From: a virus
Reading direction: 5' to 3' (one strand)
DNA length: 23,855 nucleotides
Virus record (IMG/VR): IMGVR_UViG_3300017748_000136
Span: 1 to 23,855 of that record
In this document: piece after piece, positions 1 through 8,166 of the stretch
How the letters are laid out: every line of letters begins with the position of its first letter
Position numbering within the stretch: position 1 is the stretch's first letter
Made by a program: the position numbers and the translations under genes
Notes under the pieces: model-generated
Told to the model about the DNA's origin: nothing
The model's input: only the letters and a program-made list of their open reading frames with translations
Databases searched by the model: none

Positions 1-80
1 GGGTCTGATGTGATTAAACAACAAGGATTGGATTTGATAAAATCAGTCGTAGCGACTTGGTGCTCAAAAGCTTTAAGCAT
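1..80 (-). CDS. Start of an unknown protein, cut by the window edge
   Basis: An ATG at 80 opens a frame that stays open for 26 codons to the window edge (N-terminus MLKAFEHQVATTDFIKSN). AAAGGA lies about 8 nt upstream, a good Shine-Dalgarno match, which is why I place a start here. It would be the last visible gene of the leftward operon, 29 bp after the preceding small gene. Too little is present to assign a function, and a short spurious frame is possible. Confidence 0.5.
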   Translation of the reverse strand, partial: MLKAFEHQVATTDFIKSNPCCLITSD

Positions 81-109
81 AATAATTGTCCTTTGTTAAT
101 TGTTAACTG

Positions 110-253
110 TTAACTGTTACTTGGTTTTACGTTTATATAAGTGCATGATTTGTTTAGTATATTTAAACAGAAATAGCCAAGCAAAGTTCCGTCTTTAGAG
201 TAAACTGGCTCTAATATTTTATTACAATCTGGGCAAGGCGTAGTTGATTTCAT
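110..253 (-). CDS. Small Cys-containing protein, possible zinc ribbon (47 aa)
   Basis: A 47-codon frame whose ATG overlaps the stop of the upstream gene as TAATG, the arrangement used repeatedly in this operon. The protein has a CPDC motif at residues 7-10 and further Cys at 30 and 37, so a small Zn-binding fold is conceivable. The second Cys pair is widely spaced, so metal binding is an inference. No family is recognised. Translation probably depends on re-initiation after the membrane protein upstream, because no separate ribosome binding site is obvious. Confidence 0.6.
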   Translation of the reverse strand: MKSTTPCPDCNKILEPVYSKDGTLLGYFCLNILNKSCTYINVKPSNS

Positions 254-558
254 TATTTTATCTCAATGTCAGGGTCTATTCTAACCCAAACAAAGTGGAT
301 AAAGGGACTTTTTCGTGATAATTCTATGAGTAGTTCTTCTCTGCGCATAAATTTCTTCATGCCAAATAGAATAATTGAAACGATTAAGCCACCGACTAGG
401 GCCGCCATCATGCCGCTGTATGTACCAGCAAGTGAGTACATAAGAACAGCTGTGATGGCAACGTCAAAGAATATGTCGTATGAAATTACTCGGCGAATGC
501 CAAATTTAAAACATAGAAGCAGCATTCCTGCTGCGCCAATAAGTCCTGCAAGCATCAT
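253..558 (-). CDS. Small multi-pass membrane protein (101 aa)
   Basis: The product is dominated by hydrophobic stretches: residues about 2-20, a second near 25-45 and a third around 48-66. It ends in a charged tail, so it is probably an inner-membrane protein with three helices. The start has AGGAGA about 8 nt upstream. Residues 1-18 overlap the 3' end of a small ORF in another frame (506-622). The stop overlaps the next ATG (TAATG). No family is recognised. A holin-like role is possible from size and topology alone, but nothing lytic is adjacent, so I do not assign it. Confidence 0.7.
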   Translation of the reverse strand: MMLAGLIGAAGMLLLCFKFGIRRVISYDIFFDVAITAVLMYSLAGTYSGMMAALVGGLIVSIILFGMKKFMRREELLIELSRKSPFIHFVWVRIDPDIEIK

Positions 559-622
559 AAAGTTTATCTCCTATAAACAGTAGTGCTGAAAAAAGTTCAA
601 TGATTGTTAGAAGTTGAGTCAT
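506..622 (-). CDS. Possible overlapping small membrane peptide (38 aa)
   Basis: ATG at 622 follows AAGGAG by 5 nt, one of the best Shine-Dalgarno sites in this part of the window. The product starts MTQLLTIIELFSALLFIGDK, a hydrophobic N-terminus followed by an Arg-rich tail. It overlaps the gene before it (597-764) by 26 nt and the 101-aa membrane gene after it by 53 nt, each in a different frame. The strong ribosome binding site argues for translation; the heavy overlap argues for caution. It could simply be a leader ORF coupled to the 101-aa gene. Confidence 0.45.
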   Translation of the reverse strand: MTQLLTIIELFSALLFIGDKLYDACRTYWRSRNAASMF

Positions 623-764
623 CGTTGCTCCTTAGTATGTAACCGAATGCGGTTACACCTACAATAATTGTAGCTAGAATAAACAGTTCAATAGCGTTAG
701 CTATCAGTGATATTGCTACAATTATTGCGACTAAGGGCAAGAGTATTTTTAGAAATGTATTCAT
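597..764 (-). CDS. Small two-helix membrane protein (55 aa)
   Basis: ATG at 764 is preceded by GGAG at 8-nt spacing. The product begins MNTFLKILLPLVAIIVAISL and contains a second hydrophobic stretch (ELFILATIIVGVTAFGYIL), then a short polar tail, so two transmembrane helices are predicted by eye. It overlaps the 3' end of the 68-aa ORF (697-903) by 68 nt in another frame. Both have usable ribosome binding sites. No family is recognised. Confidence 0.55.
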   Translation of the reverse strand: MNTFLKILLPLVAIIVAISLIANAIELFILATIIVGVTAFGYILRSNDDSTSNNH

Positions 765-903
765 TTGAATTACTCCGTTGGTTTACATCGTAGCCCCTAA
801 GAGTTAGGAACTTCATGAATCCTTCTGTCGTTGAAGTGCAGCGAAGTTCACTATACGACAAGTTATGCACTTTTGATAATAATATAAAGTCATAAAGATG
901 CAT
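697..903 (-). CDS. Hypothetical protein (68 aa)
   Basis: ATG at 903 follows AGAGGA with about 8-nt spacing and starts 4 bp after the stop of the 89-aa gene, which fits the operon. The product is soluble-looking, Ser/Asn-rich and without recognisable motifs. Its last 23 codons are overlapped by the 55-aa membrane gene. If only one of the two is real, the membrane protein has the more protein-like composition. Confidence 0.5.
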   Translation of the reverse strand: MHLYDFILLSKVHNLSYSELRCTSTTEGFMKFLTLRGYDVNQRSNSNEYISKNTLALSRNNCSNITDS

Positions 904-907
904 TGTT

Positions 908-1177
908 TTATTCCTCTAGATTGTAATGAGTTGATGTGTACGTTGTAAGAGGTTGTATAGAAGTGCACCAATCAGTTGGTATTGCATGCACACCTCCGCC
1001 GTATTCATCTCCTTCGATAGTACTCATAATAATTATTTGTTTACTGTCTTGTGATACAATCCACCCCACGCTTTTGCAAACTGCTAAGTCATGTTGTTTT
1101 ATGGTATCTAACTCGTGCCAACCGCCCTCCATTTCAACGGCGTCGTTCCAAGTTATTAATACTAATTGATCTTTCAT
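908..1177 (-). CDS. Small conserved-type phage protein (89 aa)
   Basis: I start this at ATG 1177 rather than at an upstream in-frame codon, because GGGGAG lies 7 nt before it and the ATG overlaps the nuclease stop as TAATG. The product reads as a compact beta-rich domain: a VLITWNDA strand, then GWHELDTI, CKSVGWIVSQ, IIIMSTI and GVHAIPT. This pattern (W-x-D-A, 'W..l', 'svGwlv.' and a closing IP element) is familiar from small unannotated phage proteins near replication genes. I know of no established function. It probably travels with the RecB-like nuclease. Confidence 0.75.
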   Translation of the reverse strand: MKDQLVLITWNDAVEMEGGWHELDTIKQHDLAVCKSVGWIVSQDSKQIIIMSTIEGDEYGGGVHAIPTDWCTSIQPLTTYTSTHYNLEE

Positions 1178-1926
1178 TAAGTAACTCCCCAGACGCATTG
1201 TGGTTCGTCGCCTTTTGAATATGAGCACCATCGGCAAGCTGTTTTGCTTGGTGTTGGATCATATCGAGTAGCTGTTGTCATTTTAATAGCGCGTCGGTGA
1301 ATGCCTGGCATAAAGATCATTGCTTGATCTCTAGTGTAACTTTTTATTGTCGTTTCACCTTTGTCTAAATACCACATTTCTGTTTGTATATAGTCTAGGT
1401 GTGGGTAACGCATAAAAGTACCAATAGCATAAAGAAGGGCCTGCTGTCCGTGACCTATTTCGTTTCCAAATTTTTTACCAGTTTTATAATCAATAACTCG
1501 AGCAGATGTCTCGTCTTGGTTAACAAGAGCATCAAGTTTAATTCTAGCCCAAGTGTCTTTACCAAACCAAGCTACAGGTTTCCAATCAATACTAAAGCCC
1601 CACTCACCTTCGAGTTCTACTTTAGCTTCATCGTAAAGACGACGTAATGTTTCAAATTCGTTTTTAAATTTGTGTAAAGTATCTGGCATTTCACCAAGTT
1701 TACCGTTTACATAATCTTCAGCTTGTTGGTGTATCTCGGTGCCGCGTTGTGCAGCGGGCCCGGATTCTTCGCGTATTTTTTTTACTTTAGATATGTATGT
1801 TCTGTAAGCACATTCTTCAAATGTTTTTAATGCTGAGTAAGACCAAGCTGGTGTTAGTCCTAATTCGGTTGGTTTTTCTAGAGGTTTATCTTTATCAGGT
1901 CTTGTATCTTGAGTAAGTTCAATCAT
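1177..1926 (-). CDS. RecB-like PD-(D/E)XK nuclease with probable Fe-S cluster (249 aa)
   Basis: A predicted nuclease of the PDDEXK_1 (RecB/Cas4/AddB-like) group. Visible motifs are H66 in RGTEIHQQAE, D132 in KLDALV, D146-x-K148 in VIDYKTGK, and Q161/Q162-x3-Y166 in QQALLYA. C39 near the N-terminus plus C231, C234 and C244 at the C-terminus match the four-Cys arrangement that holds a 4Fe-4S cluster in Cas4 and AddB. AAGGAT lies about 7 nt before the ATG. Its place directly after the primase-helicase suggests DNA end processing during phage replication or recombination. The fold assignment is confident; the exact substrate is not known. Confidence 0.88.
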   Translation of the reverse strand: MIELTQDTRPDKDKPLEKPTELGLTPAWSYSALKTFEECAYRTYISKVKKIREESGPAAQRGTEIHQQAEDYVNGKLGEMPDTLHKFKNEFETLRRLYDEAKVELEGEWGFSIDWKPVAWFGKDTWARIKLDALVNQDETSARVIDYKTGKKFGNEIGHGQQALLYAIGTFMRYPHLDYIQTEMWYLDKGETTIKSYTRDQAMIFMPGIHRRAIKMTTATRYDPTPSKTACRWCSYSKGDEPQCVWGVT

Positions 1927-1955
1927 TTAGCTAATCCTTGATAGGTATTAGCTAT

Positions 1956-4466
1956 TTAGTGTGTCACAGTCTCGAGTAGTTTGCCATCTTTTTCAGTAAA
2001 GTATGTGGCTACTAATTGATCATATTGTTCTTGATCTATGTTCCACATTACCTCTACGCCTTTTATTGGGTTTGAATTTTTACTGCCAACCGGGCGTTTG
2101 CGGATACGTTTTACACCGTTTCGTTCTATCTTTTTAACAAACTCTCGTTGTGACAGACGTGGTGTTTGTTCTGTTTGAACGTGGTATATAGTTCTTAAGT
2201 GTTCTGTAGGTATTATTGAGTAGTCTTCTTGGGTTTCTTTTATCCAGTTTTTGATTACTCTTTGAGCAGTCATAATTTCAGAAGCATTAAAAGTATTGCT
2301 AACTGATACTTCTAAGACATCTGCAAAGAATCCTATGTTGCCGTCTTTTAGTGCAGCACAAAACTCTTCTAACAATGACATAGTAACAGTCTTCATAGCT
2401 GTTTTAGCATCATTGTTTATACATGTACGTACAAGTTTGTTTTGTACTTTGAATTCTTGTAACACACCTGCAAACAACAGCAACTCTTGTTCCAGGTCTT
2501 CGATGTGTTCGATTACTTCTGGATATACTTCTTCTAGTTTCTTTTCTTGGCGAGGTGCAACGTTGTAGCGCCGGTCCCCGTCTTCTATCTTAACTGCGTC
2601 TGGTCTGTTAGTTAAGAATATAAAATTAGTGTAGCTTGGTAGTTCGTGTTGGTTGCTGCGCATAGCTCGTATTGCAAGCGTCTTCTCTGTTATTTGATTC
2701 TTTAGTTTGTCAGCCATTTTTATAGTGCCAGATGCTGAGTCTGCCATACGAAACTCGTCAACTATTAAGAACAAAGCTGAACGCATGTATAAGTTGAATT
2801 GTTCTTCAATATTTTGCAGCGAACGCATTGGCACATGTTCGTCGCCAAAGAGAGGTTTAAGTATATGACTGTAGAAGATACCTTTACCTGTACCTGGGAC
2901 ACCTGTCAGTATCCAGGCTGTCATTGCTTTTGTTTTAGTTTGATATACATAAGCAAGCCAGTTTATAAAGTATTCAAATTCTAGCTCGCCGTTGCCAAGT
3001 ATGTGAGATATAAGTTTGTATGTAAGTGGACAATGCTCAGACATTAATTTAGCTGTGCCAACTTCATACTGCTGCGTTTCTTTAGCAGCTAACATGTATT
3101 TTGTTTTACGATACATGTTTACATAATATGGTGCGGTGCTTAAATTTACAGCCGGGCTTTTATCTGTGGGATCAAACACAACCCTGGCGTCTGGTACAAA
3201 CGTTGGATTGGTTCGTCCGTGAGAACGCATAAACCCTTCTATTGATGTTTTACTTGTTGGTATAAGAGGATAATGCTCAGTAAATTGATTTAGGTTTGGG
3301 TCAAACAATCCATTGTAGTATGTGTCAGTATAGTAATCGCGCAGCACAATTGGCTGCACAGCACGTCCCGCTTCTTTTATTTCTTCCTCATATGTATCAA
3401 ATACAGATAAGTAGAAATCTTTGTCAGCTTTCTCTATTTCAAAGATAGGTTCGTCTTTAAAATTATACATGTATGTAGGATCATTAATGTTAAAGTAATA
3501 AGCATTGCTGTCACCACCGTTTATGTTGCAGCGAATGTAAGGGCTCGATGATTCATCTGCAATAGTGATGGACATTTTGTCTGGGTTAGTTAGTATTTCT
3601 TCTGGCTTATTGTCTACTGTTGCTATTTGTATGTTAGCTTTTACTTTTTTAAATCCTATGTCTTTTCTTAACTTGTTCTTTAACTCTTGTCCTTTTTGAA
3701 AGCAAACTTCTGGGCTGATGCTGCCCATCATTGCTGCAAGGTTTATTGACGACGCACTACGTTCCACCAAAACGACCCGCTCTAATTGGGGGGAGAACGG
3801 ATCGTTGGTGGCTTCATCAAACGTAGGAGGAGCGATGAAGATGATCTTCGAGTTGTCAGCTACTGATGTGTCAAGTGGATACTTGAGGGCATGGCTGTTG
3901 CTAGACAATTCGAGTTGGGAACTAAATAGTTCCGAAGTATAGTTAACATGTTGCAGCCATAACTTAACTGATTTGGCTGGCATTGGTACGCTTAATAGCA
4001 TAAAGATGTGTAGAGATACTTTAGTCTCTTTAAGTCCTAAGCTAGCTGATGCTTGTGCAATGTAACTTATGTTTTGCATTTCTTCGGGCAGATTCATAAT
4101 TATCTGCTCAGCCATAAACTCAACATCTACAATAGTCAAATTTGCTTTTTTAGGGTTGTAGTTTGGTAGCACGATGCCGTCTAAATCTAAAACTAATAGG
4201 CTTGTATACGCCGCCCTGTCAGATAACCCAGCCCTGCTTTCGTTTAGGATAGGACGTTTTAATGGGCCCTTTAACATGCAGTGCCCTTTGTTACCATGAT
4301 CTATTATTAGATCTTTTAGTTCTTTCAATCCGTCTTTTGAGGTCGGAATGTTATAATGATGGGAAGTAACTGCTTTAACGTGGGGGTATGGAGTAAAGGT
4401 GTTGTCTTTTTTATAGAGCTTACTAAGCCTGAGACCGTTGCTGGCCTCTAAAAATGTAATATCCAC
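1956..4466 (-). CDS. Primase-helicase, AEP-like primase plus SF3/D5-type helicase (836 aa)
   Basis: Likely bifunctional replication protein. The N-terminal third has an archaeo-eukaryotic primase pattern: D94-x-D96 in LVLDLDG, then SLHIFMLL with H153, then a distal acidic residue near D199. The C-terminal half carries a helicase of the DUF5906/NrS-1-like group: Walker A GVPGTGKG at 522-529 (K528), Walker B LFLIVDEF with D570/E571, sensor N620 in FLTNRPD and the family-typical DGDRRY at 629-634. The start is GTG at 4466, supported by AGGAGG 5 nt upstream in the 9-bp gap after csrA. Together with the upstream polymerase it forms the replisome core. The primase assignment is less certain than the helicase. 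Confidence 0.88.
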   Translation of the reverse strand: MDITFLEASNGLRLSKLYKKDNTFTPYPHVKAVTSHHYNIPTSKDGLKELKDLIIDHGNKGHCMLKGPLKRPILNESRAGLSDRAAYTSLLVLDLDGIVLPNYNPKKANLTIVDVEFMAEQIIMNLPEEMQNISYIAQASASLGLKETKVSLHIFMLLSVPMPAKSVKLWLQHVNYTSELFSSQLELSSNSHALKYPLDTSVADNSKIIFIAPPTFDEATNDPFSPQLERVVLVERSASSINLAAMMGSISPEVCFQKGQELKNKLRKDIGFKKVKANIQIATVDNKPEEILTNPDKMSITIADESSSPYIRCNINGGDSNAYYFNINDPTYMYNFKDEPIFEIEKADKDFYLSVFDTYEEEIKEAGRAVQPIVLRDYYTDTYYNGLFDPNLNQFTEHYPLIPTSKTSIEGFMRSHGRTNPTFVPDARVVFDPTDKSPAVNLSTAPYYVNMYRKTKYMLAAKETQQYEVGTAKLMSEHCPLTYKLISHILGNGELEFEYFINWLAYVYQTKTKAMTAWILTGVPGTGKGIFYSHILKPLFGDEHVPMRSLQNIEEQFNLYMRSALFLIVDEFRMADSASGTIKMADKLKNQITEKTLAIRAMRSNQHELPSYTNFIFLTNRPDAVKIEDGDRRYNVAPRQEKKLEEVYPEVIEHIEDLEQELLLFAGVLQEFKVQNKLVRTCINNDAKTAMKTVTMSLLEEFCAALKDGNIGFFADVLEVSVSNTFNASEIMTAQRVIKNWIKETQEDYSIIPTEHLRTIYHVQTEQTPRLSQREFVKKIERNGVKRIRKRPVGSKNSNPIKGVEVMWNIDQEQYDQLVATYFTEKDGKLLETVTH

Positions 4467-4475
4467 TAGATCCTC

Positions 4476-4664
4476 CTACGAATCTTTTGACTGTTTTTTA
4501 TCGTAAATTTCTTTACGATCTATATATACTTCTTCGTTAGCATCAAAAGCCAATCTAACTTGATTACCTTCTATTTTTATTATTTTTATAGTAGTAATGA
4601 CGCCACCATAATCATGGACGATTATTTCCTGGCTTGATTTCCTTGTTAATACTAGTCTGCTCAT
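4476..4664 (-). CDS. csrA: CsrA/RsmA-family translational regulator (62 aa)
   Basis: The full length matches bacterial CsrA, an RNA-binding dimer that recognises GGA in hairpin loops and controls translation and mRNA stability. Residues 3-13 (RLVLTRKSSQE) align with the CsrA N-terminal strand LxLTRxxxE. The core GNQVRLAFDA (33-42) and EVYIDRKEIY (45-54) match the family, and R50 is the counterpart of the RNA-contacting R44 of E. coli CsrA. I start at ATG 4664, which overlaps the polymerase stop as ATGA; an in-frame ATG lies 12 nt upstream. The gene lies between polymerase and primase-helicase, so it is co-expressed with replication. Targets may be host or phage transcripts; that is inference. 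Confidence 0.88.
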   Translation of the reverse strand: MSRLVLTRKSSQEIIVHDYGGVITTIKIIKIEGNQVRLAFDANEEVYIDRKEIYDKKQSKDS

Positions 4665-6454
4665 TTGGAGTAGCATACATCGAAACCACCCTCCGCGTCC
4701 AATGGTAATGCAGGGGCCCACTTAGGTTGTATGCACATAGCATAGACTAGAGCATCCATGTTACGTTGTGCATCCTCTTGGGGCCCTAATGCAATGATCT
4801 CATCGTGTACAGTTAGCACAATTTTTAGCTCGGGTAATGACTCTTCTATGCGTAACATAGCGTCAGTGATTACTATTCTGGACAAAGCTTGTACAATGTT
4901 CTCGGTGATACGACCGCCCCAAGTACTTTGTCGTTTGCCACCAATTGTGTAGAAATGGTCATTTCCCCATATTTCTAAATTGGGATACCAAAGAGACATG
5001 CCGTTCGGCAGCACAATACGGCTGTCTTGTATTTCAAGGCAAGCGTATTTGTTTACAAAGCAAAACTTATCAGCTGTTTGTTCAAGTAAATTTGTAGCTC
5101 GTTTCCAGAAGCTGGATATACCTGGGTATGTTGTACGATACGTTTGCACGACGCGTTGGGCTTCGTCCAGGTCCATATTGATGCCAGCTGCTTTGACTGT
5201 TGCTTGGAATTTGTCTGGGCCCATGCCGTAGCCAAGGCCAAGGATAGCAGTTTTGCCTACAAAACGCTCAGTTGGGTTGTCGTGCTTGTTAATTGGTTTG
5301 TCATATATAACTGATGCGAAGTTAGAATATACGTCAACGCCATCCTTGAATGACCGCAGCAGTTCGTGTTCACCTGCTAACCATGCAAGCATGCGAGCTT
5401 CGATGTTTGACAAGTCAGCTACATACACAAACATGTTATCAGGTGCGGTAAGTGCTTTACGTAGTATTGAACCACGGGGTAGGTTTTGTAGGTTGATTTT
5501 TTCTGTACCGCCAAAACGACCAGTGTGTGCTGCGTAGTAACGAAGAGGTGCAGGCATGGTCCCTTGAGGTGTGACTGCATCAATGAAGCGCTGCGCCCGG
5601 GTCTCTGCAATGCGACTCTTGACTGCAGTGCGTGCATCCCAGATGTGCTGCAGTTCAGGGTACATGCGTTGCATCTGTTTGAAACCAGGGTCGTTCTTAC
5701 CAAAGGCTGGTATAGTTTTGCCGGTGCGAGGACTTACTTTAGTAGCTGGTGTAATGTCTATAGATTCTAGGTGTTCTTTGAATTGTTTATCGCTGCCAAG
5801 GACCTTGCGGCTAAGGCCAGATGCTTGTATAATATTGTCATTCCTTTCGATTTCTTCGTCTCGGTACTTGATTAATAGATCACGGTCCACGGTCAGCTGT
5901 GGCTCGCAGAACATGCGTGTTGTCATGTCTATTAGCTTGAGTTCTTTGCGTGGGAATTTGTAAAATAATTCTTGGTAAATGGCATATGTTAGATCGACAT
6001 CTTGTATACAGTATCCTGCTATTAATTCTTCTATATCCGGGGGTAGGTCTCTTACACCTTTCGCAGTTACGAGCTCATCTCCCTTACGCATTGACTCATC
6101 ATCAGGAAACAATCGAGTTGCCACGTCCTTTAAACGGGCGCTCTCGCCAGGATACAAACCGCGACTCATTGCAGCAGTATCAATATACATCCTAGGTACT
6201 AGTCCGTAGTATTGAGTTAGTATGTAAGCATCAAAGGGTGTGTTGTGGCAAACTAAGTCAATAGATGACCAGTCAAGAATGTTAAGAAATGTTTCAGTTT
6301 CGTCTTCGCCGTACCATTCTGTAGGGCCATCTCCTACTTTGATGCCAACACCCCAGACTTTAAACCGTTCGTCCTTCACATACTCCATAGTGGACATTTT
6401 AGTCAGACTAAATTGTGGGTCGTAATAAGTTTCAAAGTCTAGGGTGATGAGCAT
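4661..6454 (-). CDS. Family A DNA polymerase with 3'-5' exonuclease (597 aa)
   Basis: Replicative polymerase of the Pol I/T7 type without the 5'-3' exonuclease domain. Proofreading DEDD motifs: D6 and E8 in LDFETY, D75 in CHNTPFDAY, and Y148-x3-D152 in YCIQD. Polymerase motifs: A at 345-354 (D347, DLSNIEAR), B with R397, K401 and Y409 (KTAILGLGYG), C at 550-552 (HDE). The residue equivalent to E. coli F762 is Leu405. AGGA lies 7 nt before the ATG. The length is normal for phage polymerases of this class. The stop overlaps csrA, and the gene begins 9 bp after the 117-aa protein. Confidence 0.95.
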   Translation of the reverse strand: MLITLDFETYYDPQFSLTKMSTMEYVKDERFKVWGVGIKVGDGPTEWYGEDETETFLNILDWSSIDLVCHNTPFDAYILTQYYGLVPRMYIDTAAMSRGLYPGESARLKDVATRLFPDDESMRKGDELVTAKGVRDLPPDIEELIAGYCIQDVDLTYAIYQELFYKFPRKELKLIDMTTRMFCEPQLTVDRDLLIKYRDEEIERNDNIIQASGLSRKVLGSDKQFKEHLESIDITPATKVSPRTGKTIPAFGKNDPGFKQMQRMYPELQHIWDARTAVKSRIAETRAQRFIDAVTPQGTMPAPLRYYAAHTGRFGGTEKINLQNLPRGSILRKALTAPDNMFVYVADLSNIEARMLAWLAGEHELLRSFKDGVDVYSNFASVIYDKPINKHDNPTERFVGKTAILGLGYGMGPDKFQATVKAAGINMDLDEAQRVVQTYRTTYPGISSFWKRATNLLEQTADKFCFVNKYACLEIQDSRIVLPNGMSLWYPNLEIWGNDHFYTIGGKRQSTWGGRITENIVQALSRIVITDAMLRIEESLPELKIVLTVHDEIIALGPQEDAQRNMDALVYAMCIQPKWAPALPLDAEGGFDVCYSK

Positions 6455-6463
6455 ATCAATATC

Positions 6464-6817
6464 CTATTGATCAAGTAGGTGTACAAGGTCGTGGTAATCC
6501 CAAAGAACGTATTTTGTAATATGTTCTTTGAGGAAACCTTTCATGAGGTCTGGACGGCCGCTAGCTGGCACTCCATTGGCAGCAGTAAAGTTGTAATATA
6601 ATAGATCCATCATGCCTCCGGGCTCTAATATATTATCAGCAATTTGCTCAGCAACGAATGCTAACATAGTTTTGTTGTGATCAGGTGGCATTTCTCGTTC
6701 CATGAACATACGAGTTAGCTCTTCGATCTGTCTGTCGTAGTCATTGACGCCGTCTGGTTCTACCCAGGACAAAGGCTCCTCATCGAGCCCAGGTCCTGAT
6801 TGGTCAAACCTACCCAC
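6464..6817 (-). CDS. Hypothetical acidic protein (117 aa)
   Basis: An unrecognised soluble protein with an acidic N-terminal half and an aromatic-rich C-terminus (VLWDYHDLVHLLDQ). The start used is GTG at 6817, overlapping the end of the HTH gene by 8 nt. Only a weak GGATGG precedes it, so translation is probably coupled. An internal ATG at residue 37 (MFMERE) is the alternative start but has no better ribosome binding site. It lies directly before the DNA polymerase, so it may be an accessory replication factor; this is based on position only. Confidence 0.7.
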   Translation of the reverse strand: MGRFDQSGPGLDEEPLSWVEPDGVNDYDRQIEELTRMFMEREMPPDHNKTMLAFVAEQIADNILEPGGMMDLLYYNFTAANGVPASGRPDLMKGFLKEHITKYVLWDYHDLVHLLDQ

Positions 6818-7043
6818 GATTTTCTACCATCCAATGATATTTCTTTGGAAGTTGATCAATAGTTAATGGGGCTTCTGGCAATACTTTGTCTAAAGCTGCT
6901 AAGAACTTAAGTGTGACAGGGCGTTGCTTGTAGATAGTTTGTTCAAACTCACCTCGACTGATACCCATTTTTTTGTACATATCTACATGACGTAGGTTAC
7001 GTTGCTTCATTCGAACTTTAACTTCTTTGTAGTTGAGATACAT
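6810..7043 (-). CDS. Small helix-turn-helix protein, XRE-like (77 aa)
   Basis: Residues about 8-55 have the spacing of a phage-repressor-type HTH: VRMKQRNLRHVDMYKKMGIS, a GEFEQTIYKQ recognition-helix region, then LKFLAALDKVL. I place the start at ATG 7043, which overlaps the stop of the VWA gene (TAATG) and has GGAGG 7 nt upstream. A longer frame to 7076 would begin inside that gene. It could regulate the early promoters or bind the repeated intergenic elements described elsewhere in this window, but no target is shown. An HTH fold is likely; family membership is moderately sure. Confidence 0.7.
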   Translation of the reverse strand: MYLNYKEVKVRMKQRNLRHVDMYKKMGISRGEFEQTIYKQRPVTLKFLAALDKVLPEAPLTIDQLPKKYHWMVENRG

Positions 7044-8164
7044 TATGCATCCTCCATGTAAGTGACAGTGCCCCAAGGGGCTTCATGTTTTTCGGTAGAG
7101 ACCCAAAGAACTGGGTACTCTGGTTCATCTCCAAAGTCGTTTGACTCTAGATCGGTCAAGTAAACAACTGCTACCACGTCGGGGTAATGTTCACTGATGT
7201 AATCAAAAGCGGGTGAGAACCTAGTTCCGCCACCGCCTTTGAGTTCTGGTACATACTCATGTGGGTCACAACCTTTGTCAAGCGTAACGGCATCGGTTAC
7301 ATCTGTGTCACATTGTAGTATGTGTATAGCTTGTGGAGCGCATTGTTGCATGACGGCAGCAGCTTCGGACCAAAATGTCTGCGCATACTCGACGCATGAT
7401 CCACTTGTGTCGAAGATAACTGCAATCTCGCCCAAGCCCTCGGCATACATACTAGGAAGATACTCGTCTTCAGATATGTAAGCACGGTTGGGTTTGCGCC
7501 AGGTGTAGTCGTCGTCGATCATGTCAGTAAAGAAGGGCCACATGATTGTGCGCCAGTCAATCTTGGGCTCGAGTGCTGCGCCAACAAGATCAGAAAGACT
7601 GCCGGGGAGCTTGCCTGCTGCACGGGCAACTTCCGCTGCTTGTTGTATTGAGATGTTCCAATCAGCCTCGAGTGCTGCACCGGATGTAGGTGTCAACGAT
7701 CCCTGTCCAGGGTCCATGACCAAGCCCCACATAGGCGGGTTCTTTCCTTTTGATGGTCTGTCGTCGTCACCTAGCATGTTGTAAATTGCTTCGGCTGTCA
7801 TGTCACGATACTGTTCATCGTGTATACCACCGTCAGGTAGTATGAAGCCTTGTTCCAAGAGGTGTAGATTGATTGCATGATCACAAGCAACGTTCCATAA
7901 CTCAGGGTCTCGTTCGCCGCGACGCAGTGGGTGTGATAGTACACAATGCATTACTTCGTGGGCGACAAGACCTAGGGTCTGATGGCTTGATTGTTTTGCA
8001 ATAAACTTTGGGTTGAATACCAGTCGCTCCATGTCGGTACCAGCGGTTGGTATGTCTTCAGTTTCTACAAGTTTGAGCTTGATAGCCAACGTGCCAAAGA
8101 ACGGTTGTTCAATAAGCAAGTTGGCACGAGCTCTGGTCATTTGATCGTAAGCCATCATTTCCAT
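7043..8164 (-). CDS. Metallopeptidase-like/VWA-domain protein (DUF2201-like, 373 aa)
   Basis: Two-domain protein. The N-terminal region has a zinc metallopeptidase-like HEVMH at 69-73 followed by H79 and D95, as in the DUF2201 N-terminal family. The C-terminal region is a von Willebrand A-like domain with the MIDAS start DTSGS at 252-256 after the IAVIF strand, and a second acidic motif in VVYLTDLESND. Such proteins are usually partners of MoxR AAA+ ATPases, and one is encoded upstream (9220-10230) with one gene between. MoxR/VWA pairs remodel or metal-load protein complexes; the phage target is unknown. AGGA lies about 8 nt before the ATG, and the gap to the previous gene is 2 bp. Confidence 0.85.
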   Translation of the reverse strand: MEMMAYDQMTRARANLLIEQPFFGTLAIKLKLVETEDIPTAGTDMERLVFNPKFIAKQSSHQTLGLVAHEVMHCVLSHPLRRGERDPELWNVACDHAINLHLLEQGFILPDGGIHDEQYRDMTAEAIYNMLGDDDRPSKGKNPPMWGLVMDPGQGSLTPTSGAALEADWNISIQQAAEVARAAGKLPGSLSDLVGAALEPKIDWRTIMWPFFTDMIDDDYTWRKPNRAYISEDEYLPSMYAEGLGEIAVIFDTSGSCVEYAQTFWSEAAAVMQQCAPQAIHILQCDTDVTDAVTLDKGCDPHEYVPELKGGGGTRFSPAFDYISEHYPDVVAVVYLTDLESNDFGDEPEYPVLWVSTEKHEAPWGTVTYMEDA

Positions 8165-8166
8165 AG

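Noticed and set aside
5525-5963. Long rightward frames opposite the DNA polymerase gene
   Set aside because: They mirror the coding frame of a certain gene on the other strand and lack ribosome binding sites and recognisable composition.
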